A stretch of DNA of 64,000 nt from Hyphomicrobiales bacterium. Lineage in GTDB: Bacteria > Pseudomonadota > Alphaproteobacteria > Rhizobiales > Beijerinckiaceae. Shown here in pieces: positions 9,193-17,212 of the stretch. Location: assembly GCA_900470095.1 (NCBI GenBank), contig UBZM01000009.1:55682-119681 (forward strand), written 5' to 3'. Both the position numbers and the translations under genes were made by a program. Every line of letters starts with the position of its first letter. Position 1 is the first letter of the stretch. The notes below the pieces were generated by a model. That model made no database searches and was not told the origin of the DNA. It saw only the letters and a program-made list of their open reading frames with translations.

Positions 9193-9951
9193 GTGTCGAC
9201 GGACTCGATCTTCAGCCTGGCAGGCAAGCGCGCGCTTGTAACCGGGGCGGGCCGCGGAATCGGGCTGGTTCTTGCGTCCGCCCTGGCGGACGCAGGCGCC
9301 GAGGTTGTCCTGGTGGCGCGCAGCGGCCATGAGGTCGAGGCTGCTGCGAGTGACATTCGCGGCAACGGCCGCGCGGCGTCCTCAATTGCCGCCGACGTTA
9401 CCAACACGCGGTCATTCAGCGCAGCAATCGATCGGGCGGGACCCTTCAGCATCTTCCTGAACAATGCGGGCATGAACCGACCGCAGGCATTCCAGGATGT
9501 CACCGAAGAGAATTTCGACTCAATCCTCAACCTCAACCTGAGGGCTGCCTTCTTTGCCGCCCAAGCGGTGGCGCGGGGCATGATCGCTAAGGGAGAAGGT
9601 GGCTCGATCATCAACATGTCGAGCCAAATGGGCCATGTCGGAGGCGCGCTTCGGAGCGTCTATTGCTCGAGCAAGTTCGCGCTGGAAGGGATGACGAAGG
9701 CGGCGGCGATCGATCTCGCCCCGCATGGCATCCGCGTCAACACGATTTGTCCGACCTTTGTCGAAACGCCCATGACGCGAGAGTTTTTCAAGGACGAGTC
9801 TTTCCAAGCGAGCGTTCTTCAGAAAATCAAGCTCGGACGCCTGGGTAAGCCGGAGGATCTCATCGGAGCCGTCGTCCTGCTGGCCGGCGACGCCTCCTCC
9901 CTGATCACGGGCACCCATCTCATAGTCGATGGCGGCTGGACCGCCGACTGA
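9193..9951 (+). CDS. Short-chain dehydrogenase/reductase (classical SDR)
   Basis: Classical SDR of about 252 residues with the NAD(P) motif TGAGRGIG near the N-terminus, NNAG, the catalytic Ser in NMSSQMG, YCSSKFA (Tyr and Lys) and the C-terminal LITGTHLIVDGGW. The GTG at 9193 is preferred because GTGAGG lies six bases before it; an earlier GTG at 9181 overlaps the upstream stop. It directly follows the HisD-like gene, and the two probably act on successive or alternative hydroxyl groups of one substrate. HisD-like and SDR genes also occur together in dihydroxypropanesulfonate pathways, but no sulfo-lyase gene is seen here. Confidence 0.88.
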   Translation: MSTDSIFSLAGKRALVTGAGRGIGLVLASALADAGAEVVLVARSGHEVEAAASDIRGNGRAASSIAADVTNTRSFSAAIDRAGPFSIFLNNAGMNRPQAFQDVTEENFDSILNLNLRAAFFAAQAVARGMIAKGEGGSIINMSSQMGHVGGALRSVYCSSKFALEGMTKAAAIDLAPHGIRVNTICPTFVETPMTREFFKDESFQASVLQKIKLGRLGKPEDLIGAVVLLAGDASSLITGTHLIVDGGWTAD

Positions 9952-10038
9952 ACGCGAGCCTGAAAGATCAGCCTGTTCTCCACTGATCTGCGGAAACGCA
10001 AGACTGGTGACACGATCAACTTGGACGGAATTACACTC

Positions 10039-10836
10039 ATGAATGTCGCATTCACCCTCGAGGGGAGCCACGCTAACGCCCAAAGAGCTTCCTCGCTAAT
10101 CACACCCACGGCCGTGGAGATGATCGGGGTCAACAAGTGGTATGGCGAGTTCCATGTCTTGCGCGACATCAACCTGAAGGTGGCGCGCGGCGAGAAGCTG
10201 GTGATCTGCGGACCGTCCGGCTCGGGCAAGTCGACGATGATCCGCTGCATCAACCGGCTCGAGGAGCACCAGAAGGGCCAGATCATCGTCGACGGCACCG
10301 AGCTGACCAATGACCTGAAGAAGATCGACGAGATCCGCCGCGATGTCGGCATGGTCTTCCAGCACTTCAACCTGTTCCCGCATCTGACGATCCTGGAGAA
10401 CCTGACGCTGGCCCCGATCTGGGTGCGCAAGATGCCGAAGAAGGATGCCGAGGAGATCGGCATGCACTATCTCAAGCGCGTCAAGATCCCGGAGCAGGCG
10501 CTGAAATATCCGGGCCAGCTCTCGGGCGGCCAGCAGCAGCGCGTTGCGATCGCGCGCTCGCTCTGCATGAGCCCGAAGATCATGCTGTTCGACGAGCCGA
10601 CCTCGGCGCTCGATCCCGAGATGGTCAAGGAGGTGCTCGACACCATGGTGAGCCTGGCCGAGGAGGGCATGACCATGCTCTGCGTCACCCACGAGATGGG
10701 CTTTGCCCGCCAGGTCGCCGACCGCGTCATCTTCATGGATGCCGGCCAGGTCGTCGAGATGAACGAGCCCAACGCGTTCTTCAAGAACCCGCAGCACGAA
10801 CGCACCAAGCTCTTCCTCAGCCAGATCCTGCACTGA
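10039..10836 (+). CDS. Amino-acid ABC transporter ATP-binding protein (AapP/GlnQ-like)
   Basis: ATPase of the importer, about 265 residues. Walker A is GPSGSGKST, the Q-loop is [10 protein letters not shown], the signature is LSGGQQQ, Walker B is [11 protein letters not shown], and the switch His is in CVTHEMG. The protein reads almost like AapP of the general L-amino-acid permease ([44 protein letters not shown]), yet the permeases here are short GltJ/K types, not the long AapQ/M. From about 10115 onward nearly every codon ends in G or C, unlike the first 75 bases and the neighbouring genes. This suggests replacement or recruitment from an aap locus. ATG 10039 is preferred over TTG 10021. 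Confidence 0.9.
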   Translation: MNVAFTLEGSHANAQRASSLITPTAVEMIGVNKWYGEFHVLRDINLKVARGEKLVICGPSGSGKSTMIRCINRLEEHQKGQIIVDGTELTNDLKKIDEIRRDVGMVFQHFNLFPHLTILENLTLAPIWVRKMPKKDAEEIGMHYLKRVKIPEQALKYPGQLSGGQQQRVAIARSLCMSPKIMLFDEPTSALDPEMVKEVLDTMVSLAEEGMTMLCVTHEMGFARQVADRVIFMDAGQVVEMNEPNAFFKNPQHERTKLFLSQILH

Positions 10837-11155
10837 CACACATCTACCGGCCTCCGGACGAGAACGGCTTCAAGCCGAAATGCGCCGATAGCCGACCTCC
10901 GCTGCGCAGCCGCGTCGGCACCTCGTACGAGAAATTGCGCTGTTGCGCGCCAAGAGCATGCGTAATCGGGCGGCCCTGCGAGGGGCTAAGCTCCCAGTAA
11001 GGTCTCGGTTCAACCGAGACGAAGGGAGACGACCATGTTCTGCGCTGGGCTCCCAGGTTCAATTCCCAAACGTCAAAGACCCCAATCTCACGACGCCCGG
11101 TGGCGGCGGCTGCTGAAGAGCGCACCGTTGACCTCCTAATTCAATGGGCCTATCA
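10837..11155. other. Gene-free stretch with a 19-bp palindrome
   Basis: No credible gene was found between the AapP-like ATPase and the operator at 11156. A 94-codon open frame on the minus strand has no recognisable motif and was not accepted. The clearest element is the palindrome GTCTCGGTTCAACCGAGAC at 11002-11020 (9-bp arms, 1-nt centre), which may be an operator or the base of a terminator for the upstream operon. Confidence 0.4.
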
Positions 11156-11167
11156 GTGATATGTTAC
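11156..11167. promoter_or_regulatory. Putative GntR operator, site 1 (GTGATATGTTAC)
   Basis: This 12-mer differs by one base from the perfect site at 15804 and lies about 100 bp upstream of the first EhuB-like binding-protein gene. Together with sites at 12964, 15804 and 22509 it defines a shared motif. FadR-type GntR proteins bind short palindromes of this kind, and two such regulators are encoded inside the locus. Confidence 0.6.
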
Positions 11168-11266
11168 GCCTTACACTTCACTAAATAAATCCTGCCCCGA
11201 CGGAATTCCGCCAAGGCATGACGTCTCGCGCAGCTCGAAGATTTCTGCCGCCAGGAGATTTCTCAC

Positions 11267-12157
11267 ATGCAGATCCGGTTTTTGCAGCCGCTTTCCCGTG
11301 TACTCGGCGCCGTGTTCCTCAGCGCTATCGCCTTCGCCGGCCTGATTAACCCCTCCTATGCCCAAAACACCCTTGAGCGGATCAAGAGCCAGAAATCGGT
11401 CAGGATCGGCTTCTCTAATTTCGCTCCGACGTCTTTCGTTGGGCCTGGCGGTGAGATCACTGGCTCCTCCCCCGAATTGGCGAAAGCGTTTTTCAAGAGC
11501 CTCGGCGTCGAAAAGGTCGAAGGAGTGGTCGGCGAATTCGGTTCACTGATCGGGGGGCTGCAGGCTCAGCGGTTCGACATGATCGCGGTCGCGATGCAAA
11601 TCCAGCCGCGGCGCTGCGAGCAGATCGCCTTCGGTGACCCGGAGATGCAGTTGCTTCAAGGATTTGTCGTCAAGCAGGGCAACCCACTTGCGCTGAAGAG
11701 CTTCAAGGATGTGGCGGACAAAAGGAACGCCCGGCTTGGAATGCTGACCGGCGCCGGGCAAATCCGCTTCGCTGATATTGCTGGCGTGACCAAGGATCAG
11801 CAGATTCTGTTCCCCGACTTCGACAAGTCGGTTGCGGGGCTGCAAGCAGGCCGCGTCGAGGCGGCCGCCGGCGCCAGCGTTGCGCTGAAATACATTCTGT
11901 CGAAGATCAACAGCGCGGAGGTCGAGTTTGCCGAACTCTCGCAGCAACCCGTGGATGAAAAGGGCCAGTCGGTGACAGCCTATGCAGGCATGGGGTTTCG
12001 GCAAGGCGATACCGAACTTCTCGACGCATGGAACGCCTGGTTGCGCGCGGCCCGTCAATCCGGAGAGGCGCTGCGGATCATGGCGCCATTCGGTCTCGGC
12101 GAGAATGACATCCCCCCTGTCAGCGTCACCGCGCAGTCGATCTGCCAGAACCGATAG
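11267..12157 (+). CDS. EhuB-like ABC transporter substrate-binding protein (copy 1)
   Basis: Family 3 solute-binding protein of 296 residues with a Sec signal peptide (residues 1-29, hydrophobic core LGAVFLSAIAFAGL, cleavage near SYA|QN). It resembles the ectoine-receptor EhuB group: SVRIGFSNFAPTSF, FGSLIGGLQAQRFDMIAVAMQIQPRRC, AGLQAGRVEA and PFGLGENDIP. Two close paralogues lie at 16284 and 17213. The aromatic after AP in the ligand pocket differs between copies (AP-TSF here, HPYGY and TPWGY in the others), which suggests different ligands. It is monocistronic or heads the GntR gene, and it stands apart from the permease genes, so it may feed the same EhuC/D-like permease. Confidence 0.88.
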   Translation: MQIRFLQPLSRVLGAVFLSAIAFAGLINPSYAQNTLERIKSQKSVRIGFSNFAPTSFVGPGGEITGSSPELAKAFFKSLGVEKVEGVVGEFGSLIGGLQAQRFDMIAVAMQIQPRRCEQIAFGDPEMQLLQGFVVKQGNPLALKSFKDVADKRNARLGMLTGAGQIRFADIAGVTKDQQILFPDFDKSVAGLQAGRVEAAAGASVALKYILSKINSAEVEFAELSQQPVDEKGQSVTAYAGMGFRQGDTELLDAWNAWLRAARQSGEALRIMAPFGLGENDIPPVSVTAQSICQNR

Positions 12158-12247
12158 AGTCGGACCTGCCAATCGCGGGGATGGCAGGGCAGATGAAACC
12201 TGAGGCCACGGGGCGACCTGGGCTCGTCTCCCGTGAGGTTAATTTCG

Positions 12248-12946
12248 ATGACGCTCACCTATGCCGCCGCCGAAGGCCTGTCTGGGGTCAGCCTTCGGCA
12301 GCAGGCTATTCAAATTCTTCGCACCCAGATCCTGATTGGCGCGCTTGCGCCCGGCCGCCTCTATTCGATTGGCGAGATTGCCGAACAGCTCAAGGTATCG
12401 CCAACGCCAGTGCGGGAAGCCCTGCTCCATCTTGCGGGCGAGCGCCTTATCGTCATGGTCCGGAATCGAGGATTTTCGGTTCGCGAGATCGATGACCACG
12501 ACCTCGATGAACTGGCCGAATGTCGGCATTATCTCGAGGTGCCGGCGATCGTAAGCCTCACGCAGAAATCCAGGCTCGCCGCCCGTGCGCTCCTCGTCGA
12601 CTTGGCGTCGCAGACCGAGAAAGCGGCAGCCGAGGGCGACCTTCTCTCGTTTCTCACCGCTGACCGGCAATTTCACGTGATCCTGCTCTCAGAGACGGGC
12701 AATTCCCGGTTGGTGGAGATGGTGGCGACATTGAGAGACCAGACAAGGCTCCACGGCCTGACGCGCTTGCGAGGCTCGCATGAGTTGCTGTCCTCGGCGA
12801 AAGAGCACCGCGCGCTGATCGATCTCATCGAAGCTGGCGATGTCCCGGCAGCCCGGGAACTCATGGCGCGGCACCTCCGGCATACCCGCGGGCTCTGGGC
12901 CGGAACAACCAGCATTCCCGCGGAACAGAGCGCCGATCGCTGTTGA
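12248..12946 (+). CDS. GntR/FadR-family (FCD) transcriptional regulator
   Basis: Regulator of about 232 residues with an N-terminal winged helix (about 20-80: LYSIGEIAEQLKVSPTPVRE, then RGFSV) and a helical FCD ligand domain with the usual metal-site-like histidines (RQFHVILL, KEHRALI, MARHLRHT). ATG 12248 is chosen because GAGG lies nine bases before; a GTG at 12233 is possible. It is paralogous to the GntR at 15057. A 12-bp palindrome stands just after the gene at 12964, ahead of the M20-like gene, and a related site precedes the binding-protein gene upstream, so both could be its targets. Confidence 0.88.
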   Translation: MTLTYAAAEGLSGVSLRQQAIQILRTQILIGALAPGRLYSIGEIAEQLKVSPTPVREALLHLAGERLIVMVRNRGFSVREIDDHDLDELAECRHYLEVPAIVSLTQKSRLAARALLVDLASQTEKAAAEGDLLSFLTADRQFHVILLSETGNSRLVEMVATLRDQTRLHGLTRLRGSHELLSSAKEHRALIDLIEAGDVPAARELMARHLRHTRGLWAGTTSIPAEQSADRC

Positions 12947-12963
12947 CTTATAGTATGTAGCCG

Positions 12964-12975
12964 GTAACATATTAC
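12964..12975. promoter_or_regulatory. Putative GntR operator, site 2 (GTAACATATTAC)
   Basis: This 12-mer is the exact reverse complement of the site at 15804. It lies 18 bp after the GntR stop and 38 bp ahead of the M20-like gene, where it could control the M20-SDR pair. Confidence 0.65.
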
Positions 12976-13012
12976 TTAGATCAAAGCCCGTTGGAGGCTT
13001 GCAATCTCGGCC

Positions 13013-14269
13013 ATGGAGAGCAGCTTGTCTGAGCAGAATAAACTCAAGGTCGCCGAGGCGGCCAAAGCGTTGCGCGCAGAAGCGCTTGCAATGCTGGCGG
13101 ACATGACAACCATTCCGGCCGATGCGACGACGGGAGCCGGCTACCCCGAAACGGTTGCCTACCTGAAGAATCAGCTCGCCACCTTTGTTCGCCCCGAAGA
13201 GATCGCCGTCCCGCAAAGCTATCTCGATGACCACTGGGGGAGCGATCTGTCGCTTTCACGCCAATATCTGCCGGTGTTCCGCGCTGCTCCGCGCGTGCTT
13301 GTCACCGCGACGCTGCCAGGTCGAAGCGACGAGATCGGCATCCATCTGAACAACAACTATGATCTGTACTGGGGCCCGCGAAAGGAGCGCGCTGGCTCGA
13401 TCGCCCAACTTCTGGCTCTCAAGGCCATCGCCAAGAGCGGTGTGAAGCTCGACAAATCGGTTTTCCTCTCGGCCACGCCCGATGCCTATATCGGCGGGGA
13501 GACCGGCGCTGGCTATCTGGTGCAGCAGGGCATGGGTCGCAGCCCGGTCGTTCTGGCTAGCAGCCTGGGCGGCCCGGACATCGTCACCGCCGGCTACAAA
13601 GGCCATTTCTGGGCGAAGATTACCGCTTTCGGCAAGTCAACGCATGGTTCGCGGCCAACGGAAGGCGTGAATGCCATCGAAGGCATGATGGCGGTACAGG
13701 ATAGAGTTCGGAAACTCGCTCAGGAGTTTTCGGCGATCAAGACGCCCCTGGAGATCGTTCCGGCGCATGCCAACACGCCGACGATTGTCATGTGCCGCAT
13801 CGCGGCCAACTTGGACGTGACGTTCATCCCGGACGAATGCGCACTCTATGTCGATCGGCGCATGAATCCCGAGGAAAAGCTGGACGATGCGATGGCGATA
13901 CTGAGGGAACTCGTCGCTGACGCTTCGCGCGATACCGGAATGCGAATGGAGGTCTCCTTCCCCCACACTGTTTCGAGTTCGTACACGCCGCCTGAGCATC
14001 CCTTGCACAAGGCGCTGAGCGACAACCTGAAGACCGTCACCGGACGTGAGCCCCGTTCGATCGTCTGGTCGCATTACCTTGGACTTCACTATTTCACGGC
14101 GGGCTGGGGCAGCGCGGCCGTCGCATATACCCCCGGTGCCGTCGACCACGGCAAGGTCGTGATCGAGGCGGGCGATCCCACGGTCTCGGATGACGAGCTG
14201 ATGGCCGCGATCGAAGTGATCGCGCTGACGATCTACGATTTGACCACATCCGGCGCTGTCGACGCCTGA
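13013..14269 (+). CDS. M20-family peptidase/deacylase homologue with degenerate metal site
   Basis: The 418-residue protein has the M20 fold pattern: a catalytic domain split by a dimerisation domain (about residues 195-305, [28 protein letters not shown]). The dimerisation-domain His211 is present. The usual metal ligands are largely absent. The HxD motif is replaced by a looser H111...D117 stretch (GIHLNNNYD), the DMKGG aspartate is replaced by RAGSIAQL (126-133), the catalytic Glu-Glu is TPDAYIGG (155-162), and the GEPT glutamate is not seen. It may be a non-canonical hydrolase, a binding protein or an inactive subunit. It is preceded by an operator-like site and followed by an SDR with 26 bp between them. 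The start has no strong ribosome site. Confidence 0.75.
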   Translation: MESSLSEQNKLKVAEAAKALRAEALAMLADMTTIPADATTGAGYPETVAYLKNQLATFVRPEEIAVPQSYLDDHWGSDLSLSRQYLPVFRAAPRVLVTATLPGRSDEIGIHLNNNYDLYWGPRKERAGSIAQLLALKAIAKSGVKLDKSVFLSATPDAYIGGETGAGYLVQQGMGRSPVVLASSLGGPDIVTAGYKGHFWAKITAFGKSTHGSRPTEGVNAIEGMMAVQDRVRKLAQEFSAIKTPLEIVPAHANTPTIVMCRIAANLDVTFIPDECALYVDRRMNPEEKLDDAMAILRELVADASRDTGMRMEVSFPHTVSSSYTPPEHPLHKALSDNLKTVTGREPRSIVWSHYLGLHYFTAGWGSAAVAYTPGAVDHGKVVIEAGDPTVSDDELMAAIEVIALTIYDLTTSGAVDA

Positions 14270-14295
14270 CATCGATATCGGCAAAGGAGGCGGAT

Positions 14296-15048
14296 ATGCC
14301 ATCTCTTCAGAAGGTAGCGCTCGTTACGGGCGCCGGATCCGGAATCGGCCGCGCCACGGCGGTGGCGTTTCTCAAGAGCGGCTATCACGTGGTGCTGACT
14401 GGCCGCAGGCTCGATGCCTTGCAGGAAACGGGCGATCTCGGCGGGTCGCCCGGGAACGCCTTGTGCATCTCGTGCGACGTCACGCGGCCTGAGGCCGTGA
14501 GGGATCTGTTTGCTCAATGCAAACTGCGCTTTGGCCGGCTTGATGTGCTCTTCAACAATGCTGGCGTCACCCGCGGAGGATCGATCGAGAATATTGCCTA
14601 CGAGGATTGGATGACGACGGTCTCAACCAATCTCACCGGCCCGTTCCTCTGCACCCAGGAGGCGTTCAGGATGATGAAGAGCCAGACGCCTCAGGGTGGC
14701 CGGATCATCAACAACGGCTCGCTGTCCGCGCATGTTCCGCGGCCCGCGTCGGCTCCCTACAGCGCCACAAAACACGCGATCAGCGGCTTGACTAAGACGA
14801 CCGCGTTAGACGGCCGCCAGTACAACATCGCCTGCGGTCAGATCGACGTCGGCAACGCGTTGACCGAGATTGCGCGTGATATGATCGAGCGCTCCAAGGC
14901 AGCAGGCACCTACGCCCAGGCCGAGCCTGTCATGGATGTCGAGCACGTTGCCCAGTCAGTGCTCCACATGGCGAACCTGCCGCTCGAGGCCAATGTCCTG
15001 TCGATGACGGTCATGGCGACCAGAATGCCATTCGTGGGTCGGGGATAG
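14296..15048 (+). CDS. Short-chain dehydrogenase/reductase
   Basis: Classical SDR of 250 residues with a strong ribosome-binding site (AAAGGAGG, five bases before ATG 14296). TGAGSGIG near residue 12, NNAG, NNGSLS and YSATKHA give the cofactor site and the Ser-Tyr-Lys catalytic residues. The C-terminus ([21 protein letters not shown]) is a substrate-loop variant seen in SDRs without the DGG ending. It follows the M20-like gene and ends 9 bp from the convergent GntR gene. It probably oxidises a hydroxyl or reduces a keto group of the imported compound. Confidence 0.88.
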   Translation: MPSLQKVALVTGAGSGIGRATAVAFLKSGYHVVLTGRRLDALQETGDLGGSPGNALCISCDVTRPEAVRDLFAQCKLRFGRLDVLFNNAGVTRGGSIENIAYEDWMTTVSTNLTGPFLCTQEAFRMMKSQTPQGGRIINNGSLSAHVPRPASAPYSATKHAISGLTKTTALDGRQYNIACGQIDVGNALTEIARDMIERSKAAGTYAQAEPVMDVEHVAQSVLHMANLPLEANVLSMTVMATRMPFVGRG

Positions 15049-15056
15049 AAGGAAGC

Positions 15057-15725
15057 TCAGCCGACCTCGGACCAACGCGTCTTCGTGGATTCGACGTGGT
15101 TGGTGATGATCTTATGGAGCAGCGCCTCATCCCTAGCCAGGGCAGCATCGACGAGCGCTATATGTTCCTTCGATGCCGCCACGATCTCGTGACTTCCCAA
15201 TCTGGCCCGCAATCCCCTTAGCCGAGCGCGATCCCGATAGTTCATGATGAGCTCGGTGAGATGCGGCATGGCCAACGGGGCCAGGAAGGCCTGGTGGAAG
15301 CGGCGGTCGCCTTCGACATAGCTAACCAGGTCGTTCGACTGCGCGGCCTGAACAGTGGTCTCGGCGATCGCCCGGGTCTCTTGCGCGTACTGCTCCCCCA
15401 TCTTCAGTCCGGCCTCGACCGTGGAGGGAACCTCGAGCAGGAGCCGGATCTTGTGGAGCTCCTCGAGCTCTTCCGGTGTGGTCGCAGGAACGGAGAATCC
15501 GCGGTTCTTGTGGATGACGAGGAGATCCTTGCTCGCCAGATCCAGGACCGCTTCGCGAATTGGCGTCGGAGATACATCGAGACCTGCCGCCAGTTGGGCG
15601 ACCGAATAGATCTCTTCGGGAACGAACTCGCCCGACATGATCTGAGCCAGCAAAAGCTGCCGGACGCGTTCACGCAGACTGACCGTCTGCGGAATTGAGA
15701 ATTGGCTTAGACGTAGCTGAGACAT
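15057..15725 (-). CDS. GntR/FadR-family (FCD) transcriptional regulator, divergent from the Rid-ABC operon
   Basis: Second FCD-type GntR regulator of the locus (222 residues), paralogous to the one at 12248. The winged helix spans about 18-80 (IYSVAQLAAGLDVSPTPIRE, RGFSV) and the FCD domain follows (DRRFHQAFL, KEHIALV, ITNHVEST). It is transcribed away from the Rid/binding-protein/permease operon, and the perfect 12-bp motif at 15804 stands between the two starts. It is therefore the best candidate for a local repressor responding to the imported compound or a breakdown product. Confidence 0.9.
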   Translation of the reverse strand: MSQLRLSQFSIPQTVSLRERVRQLLLAQIMSGEFVPEEIYSVAQLAAGLDVSPTPIREAVLDLASKDLLVIHKNRGFSVPATTPEELEELHKIRLLLEVPSTVEAGLKMGEQYAQETRAIAETTVQAAQSNDLVSYVEGDRRFHQAFLAPLAMPHLTELIMNYRDRARLRGLRARLGSHEIVAASKEHIALVDAALARDEALLHKIITNHVESTKTRWSEVG

Positions 15726-15803
15726 CGACAGTCGTCCTTATGACGGCACGACGCTTGTAGAGACGGGGCTTCGGCGGGTCGAGAAAAATGTTGACGGCTA
15801 CGG

Positions 15804-15815
15804 GTAATATGTTAC
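15804..15815. promoter_or_regulatory. Putative GntR operator, site 3 (GTAATATGTTAC)
   Basis: The site lies 79 bp upstream of the GntR start (15725, minus strand) and 64 bp upstream of the Rid start at 15879. It is the exact reverse complement of site 2, and single-base or two-base variants stand at 11156 and 22509. This placement fits autoregulation and control of the divergent operon. Confidence 0.7.
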
Positions 15816-15878
15816 ACCTCAGTCGTTCCGGGCGTGATGTCCGACATTCTCTTGCTCTCCTCACAAAGGCTTAGGCAC

Positions 15879-16256
15879 ATGCGTGAAGCAATCACCCTGC
15901 CAGGGCAGCACGCCAAATATTACTCCGATATCGTGAAGGCGAAGGGGACGCTCGTGTTCCTCGCCGGACAGGTCGGCTGGGACGAGAACGGCACCTGGGC
16001 GCCTGATTTCACGAGCCAGCTGGAGCTTTCCCTTGAGAATATGAAGACCGCCCTGCACGCGGCAGGCGCGACGATCGACGATGTCGTCAAAGTCAACGCC
16101 TATCTCGTCGATGTTCGCTACGGCGACGAATTCAACGAGGTCTACGCGCGTTACTTCAAGACCGACCGACCGGTACGGACCCGCGTCCAGGCGGCGATGC
16201 TTGCGCGCGATTGCCTGGTCGAAATCGACGTCATCGCGGTGATCGACGACGCCTGA
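15879..16256 (+). CDS. Rid-family protein (YjgF/YER057c/UK114) lacking the catalytic Arg
   Basis: A 125-residue Rid-fold protein, usually a trimer that deaminates enamines and imines. The core motifs are FLAGQVGWDENG, LENMKTALHAAGATIDDVVKV and the C-terminal LVEIDVIAV. The position of Arg105 in E. coli RidA is Met here (VQAAMLARDC), as in the Rid4-7 subfamilies, which do not have the RidA deaminase activity. ATG 15879 is chosen because a paralogue at 22584 starts at the same MRE sequence. It is the first gene of the operon leading into the binding proteins and permeases. Confidence 0.85.
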   Translation: MREAITLPGQHAKYYSDIVKAKGTLVFLAGQVGWDENGTWAPDFTSQLELSLENMKTALHAAGATIDDVVKVNAYLVDVRYGDEFNEVYARYFKTDRPVRTRVQAAMLARDCLVEIDVIAVIDDA

Positions 16257-16283
16257 ACGCGATCCATCAGAGGGACAACGGCA

Positions 16284-17186
16284 ATGGGATTGAAGAATTC
16301 GGATCATCTCTCGCGGCGCCTCGTCCTTCGCGGCGCGCTGGCGAGTTGGGCGGTGGTGGGAGCGTCGGCAGCGCTGTCTCAGCCGCATGACGACAGCCTG
16401 GCGCGGATCAAGTCTCAGGGCAAAGTCCGGATCGGCTTCGCCAATATCCATCCCTATGGCTATGTGATGCCCGATGGACGTGTCACCGGGCAGGCTCCCG
16501 AACTCATCCGCGCCTTCTTCGCGGATATGGGCGTGTCCTCGCTAGAGCCCGTCGTGACGGATTTCGGCGCGCTGATCGGAGGACTTGTAGCCAAACGCTT
16601 CGACATCGTCGCAACGGGCATGCTGATCCAGCCCGAGCGCTGCAAGATTGTGTCCTTTGGCGACCCCGAATATCAGATCAACCGGGCCTTCGCGGTCAAG
16701 AAGGGCAACCCCAAGGGCGTGACGAGTTTCGTCGGCCTGGCAAGGCACGCCGACGCGAAGATCGGCTTGCTGACGGGCGCCGGCGAGATCCGCTTTTCGG
16801 AACTAGCCGGCATCCCCCAGGAACGCCGCCTCCTCTTCCCCGATCTCTCAGCTGCAATCGCGGGTCTTCAGGCCGGACGGGTCGATGCCGTGGTGGCGTC
16901 GACCGTTACGATCCGCGGAGCTCTTTCGCGGGCGAATGATCCGCGCCTGGATTTCGTCGCCCTGTCCGAGCAGCCCCGCGACGAATCCGGCAATGAATCG
17001 ATCGGATACGGCGGCATGGCCTTTCGCAAGGACGACGTTTCGCTTCGTGAGGCCTGGAATACCTGGCTCGCCAAGGGCCTGAAGAGCGGCCGCGTCACGT
17101 CGATCATCGAGCCGTTCGGCTTCGGGCCGGAGACTTTGCCGAAGGAAGGCACCACAGCCGAATACGCCTGCGCGGAGCGCAAATAA
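16284..17186 (+). CDS. EhuB-like ABC transporter substrate-binding protein (copy 2, Tat signal)
   Basis: Solute-binding protein of 300 residues. The N-terminus (SRRLVLRG, then a moderately hydrophobic stretch) looks like a twin-arginine signal, unlike copies 1 and 3, which have Sec signals. EhuB-group motifs are clear: KVRIGFANIHPYGYVMPDG, TDFGALIGGLVAKRFDIV, QPERCKIVSFGDP, AGLQAGRVDAVV, ESIGYGGMAFRKDD and EPFGFGPE. HPYGY is close to the aromatic ligand box of ectoine-type receptors. A ribosome site GAGGGA precedes the ATG. It sits between the Rid gene and another paralogue, so both receptors probably serve the one permease pair downstream. Confidence 0.88.
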   Translation: MGLKNSDHLSRRLVLRGALASWAVVGASAALSQPHDDSLARIKSQGKVRIGFANIHPYGYVMPDGRVTGQAPELIRAFFADMGVSSLEPVVTDFGALIGGLVAKRFDIVATGMLIQPERCKIVSFGDPEYQINRAFAVKKGNPKGVTSFVGLARHADAKIGLLTGAGEIRFSELAGIPQERRLLFPDLSAAIAGLQAGRVDAVVASTVTIRGALSRANDPRLDFVALSEQPRDESGNESIGYGGMAFRKDDVSLREAWNTWLAKGLKSGRVTSIIEPFGFGPETLPKEGTTAEYACAERK

Positions 17187-17212
17187 CCAGTCGCCAAGAC
17201 AAGGGGAATACC

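Noticed and set aside
11040..11075. Possible tRNA T-arm (GGTTCAATTCCC at 11056-11067)
   Set aside because: The flanking bases do not form the 5-bp T stem, and no acceptor, D or anticodon arm could be folded around it.
10844..11125. 93-codon minus-strand frame between the two catabolic loci
   Set aside because: No motif, no ribosome-binding site, and it contains the 19-bp palindrome, which fits non-coding DNA better.
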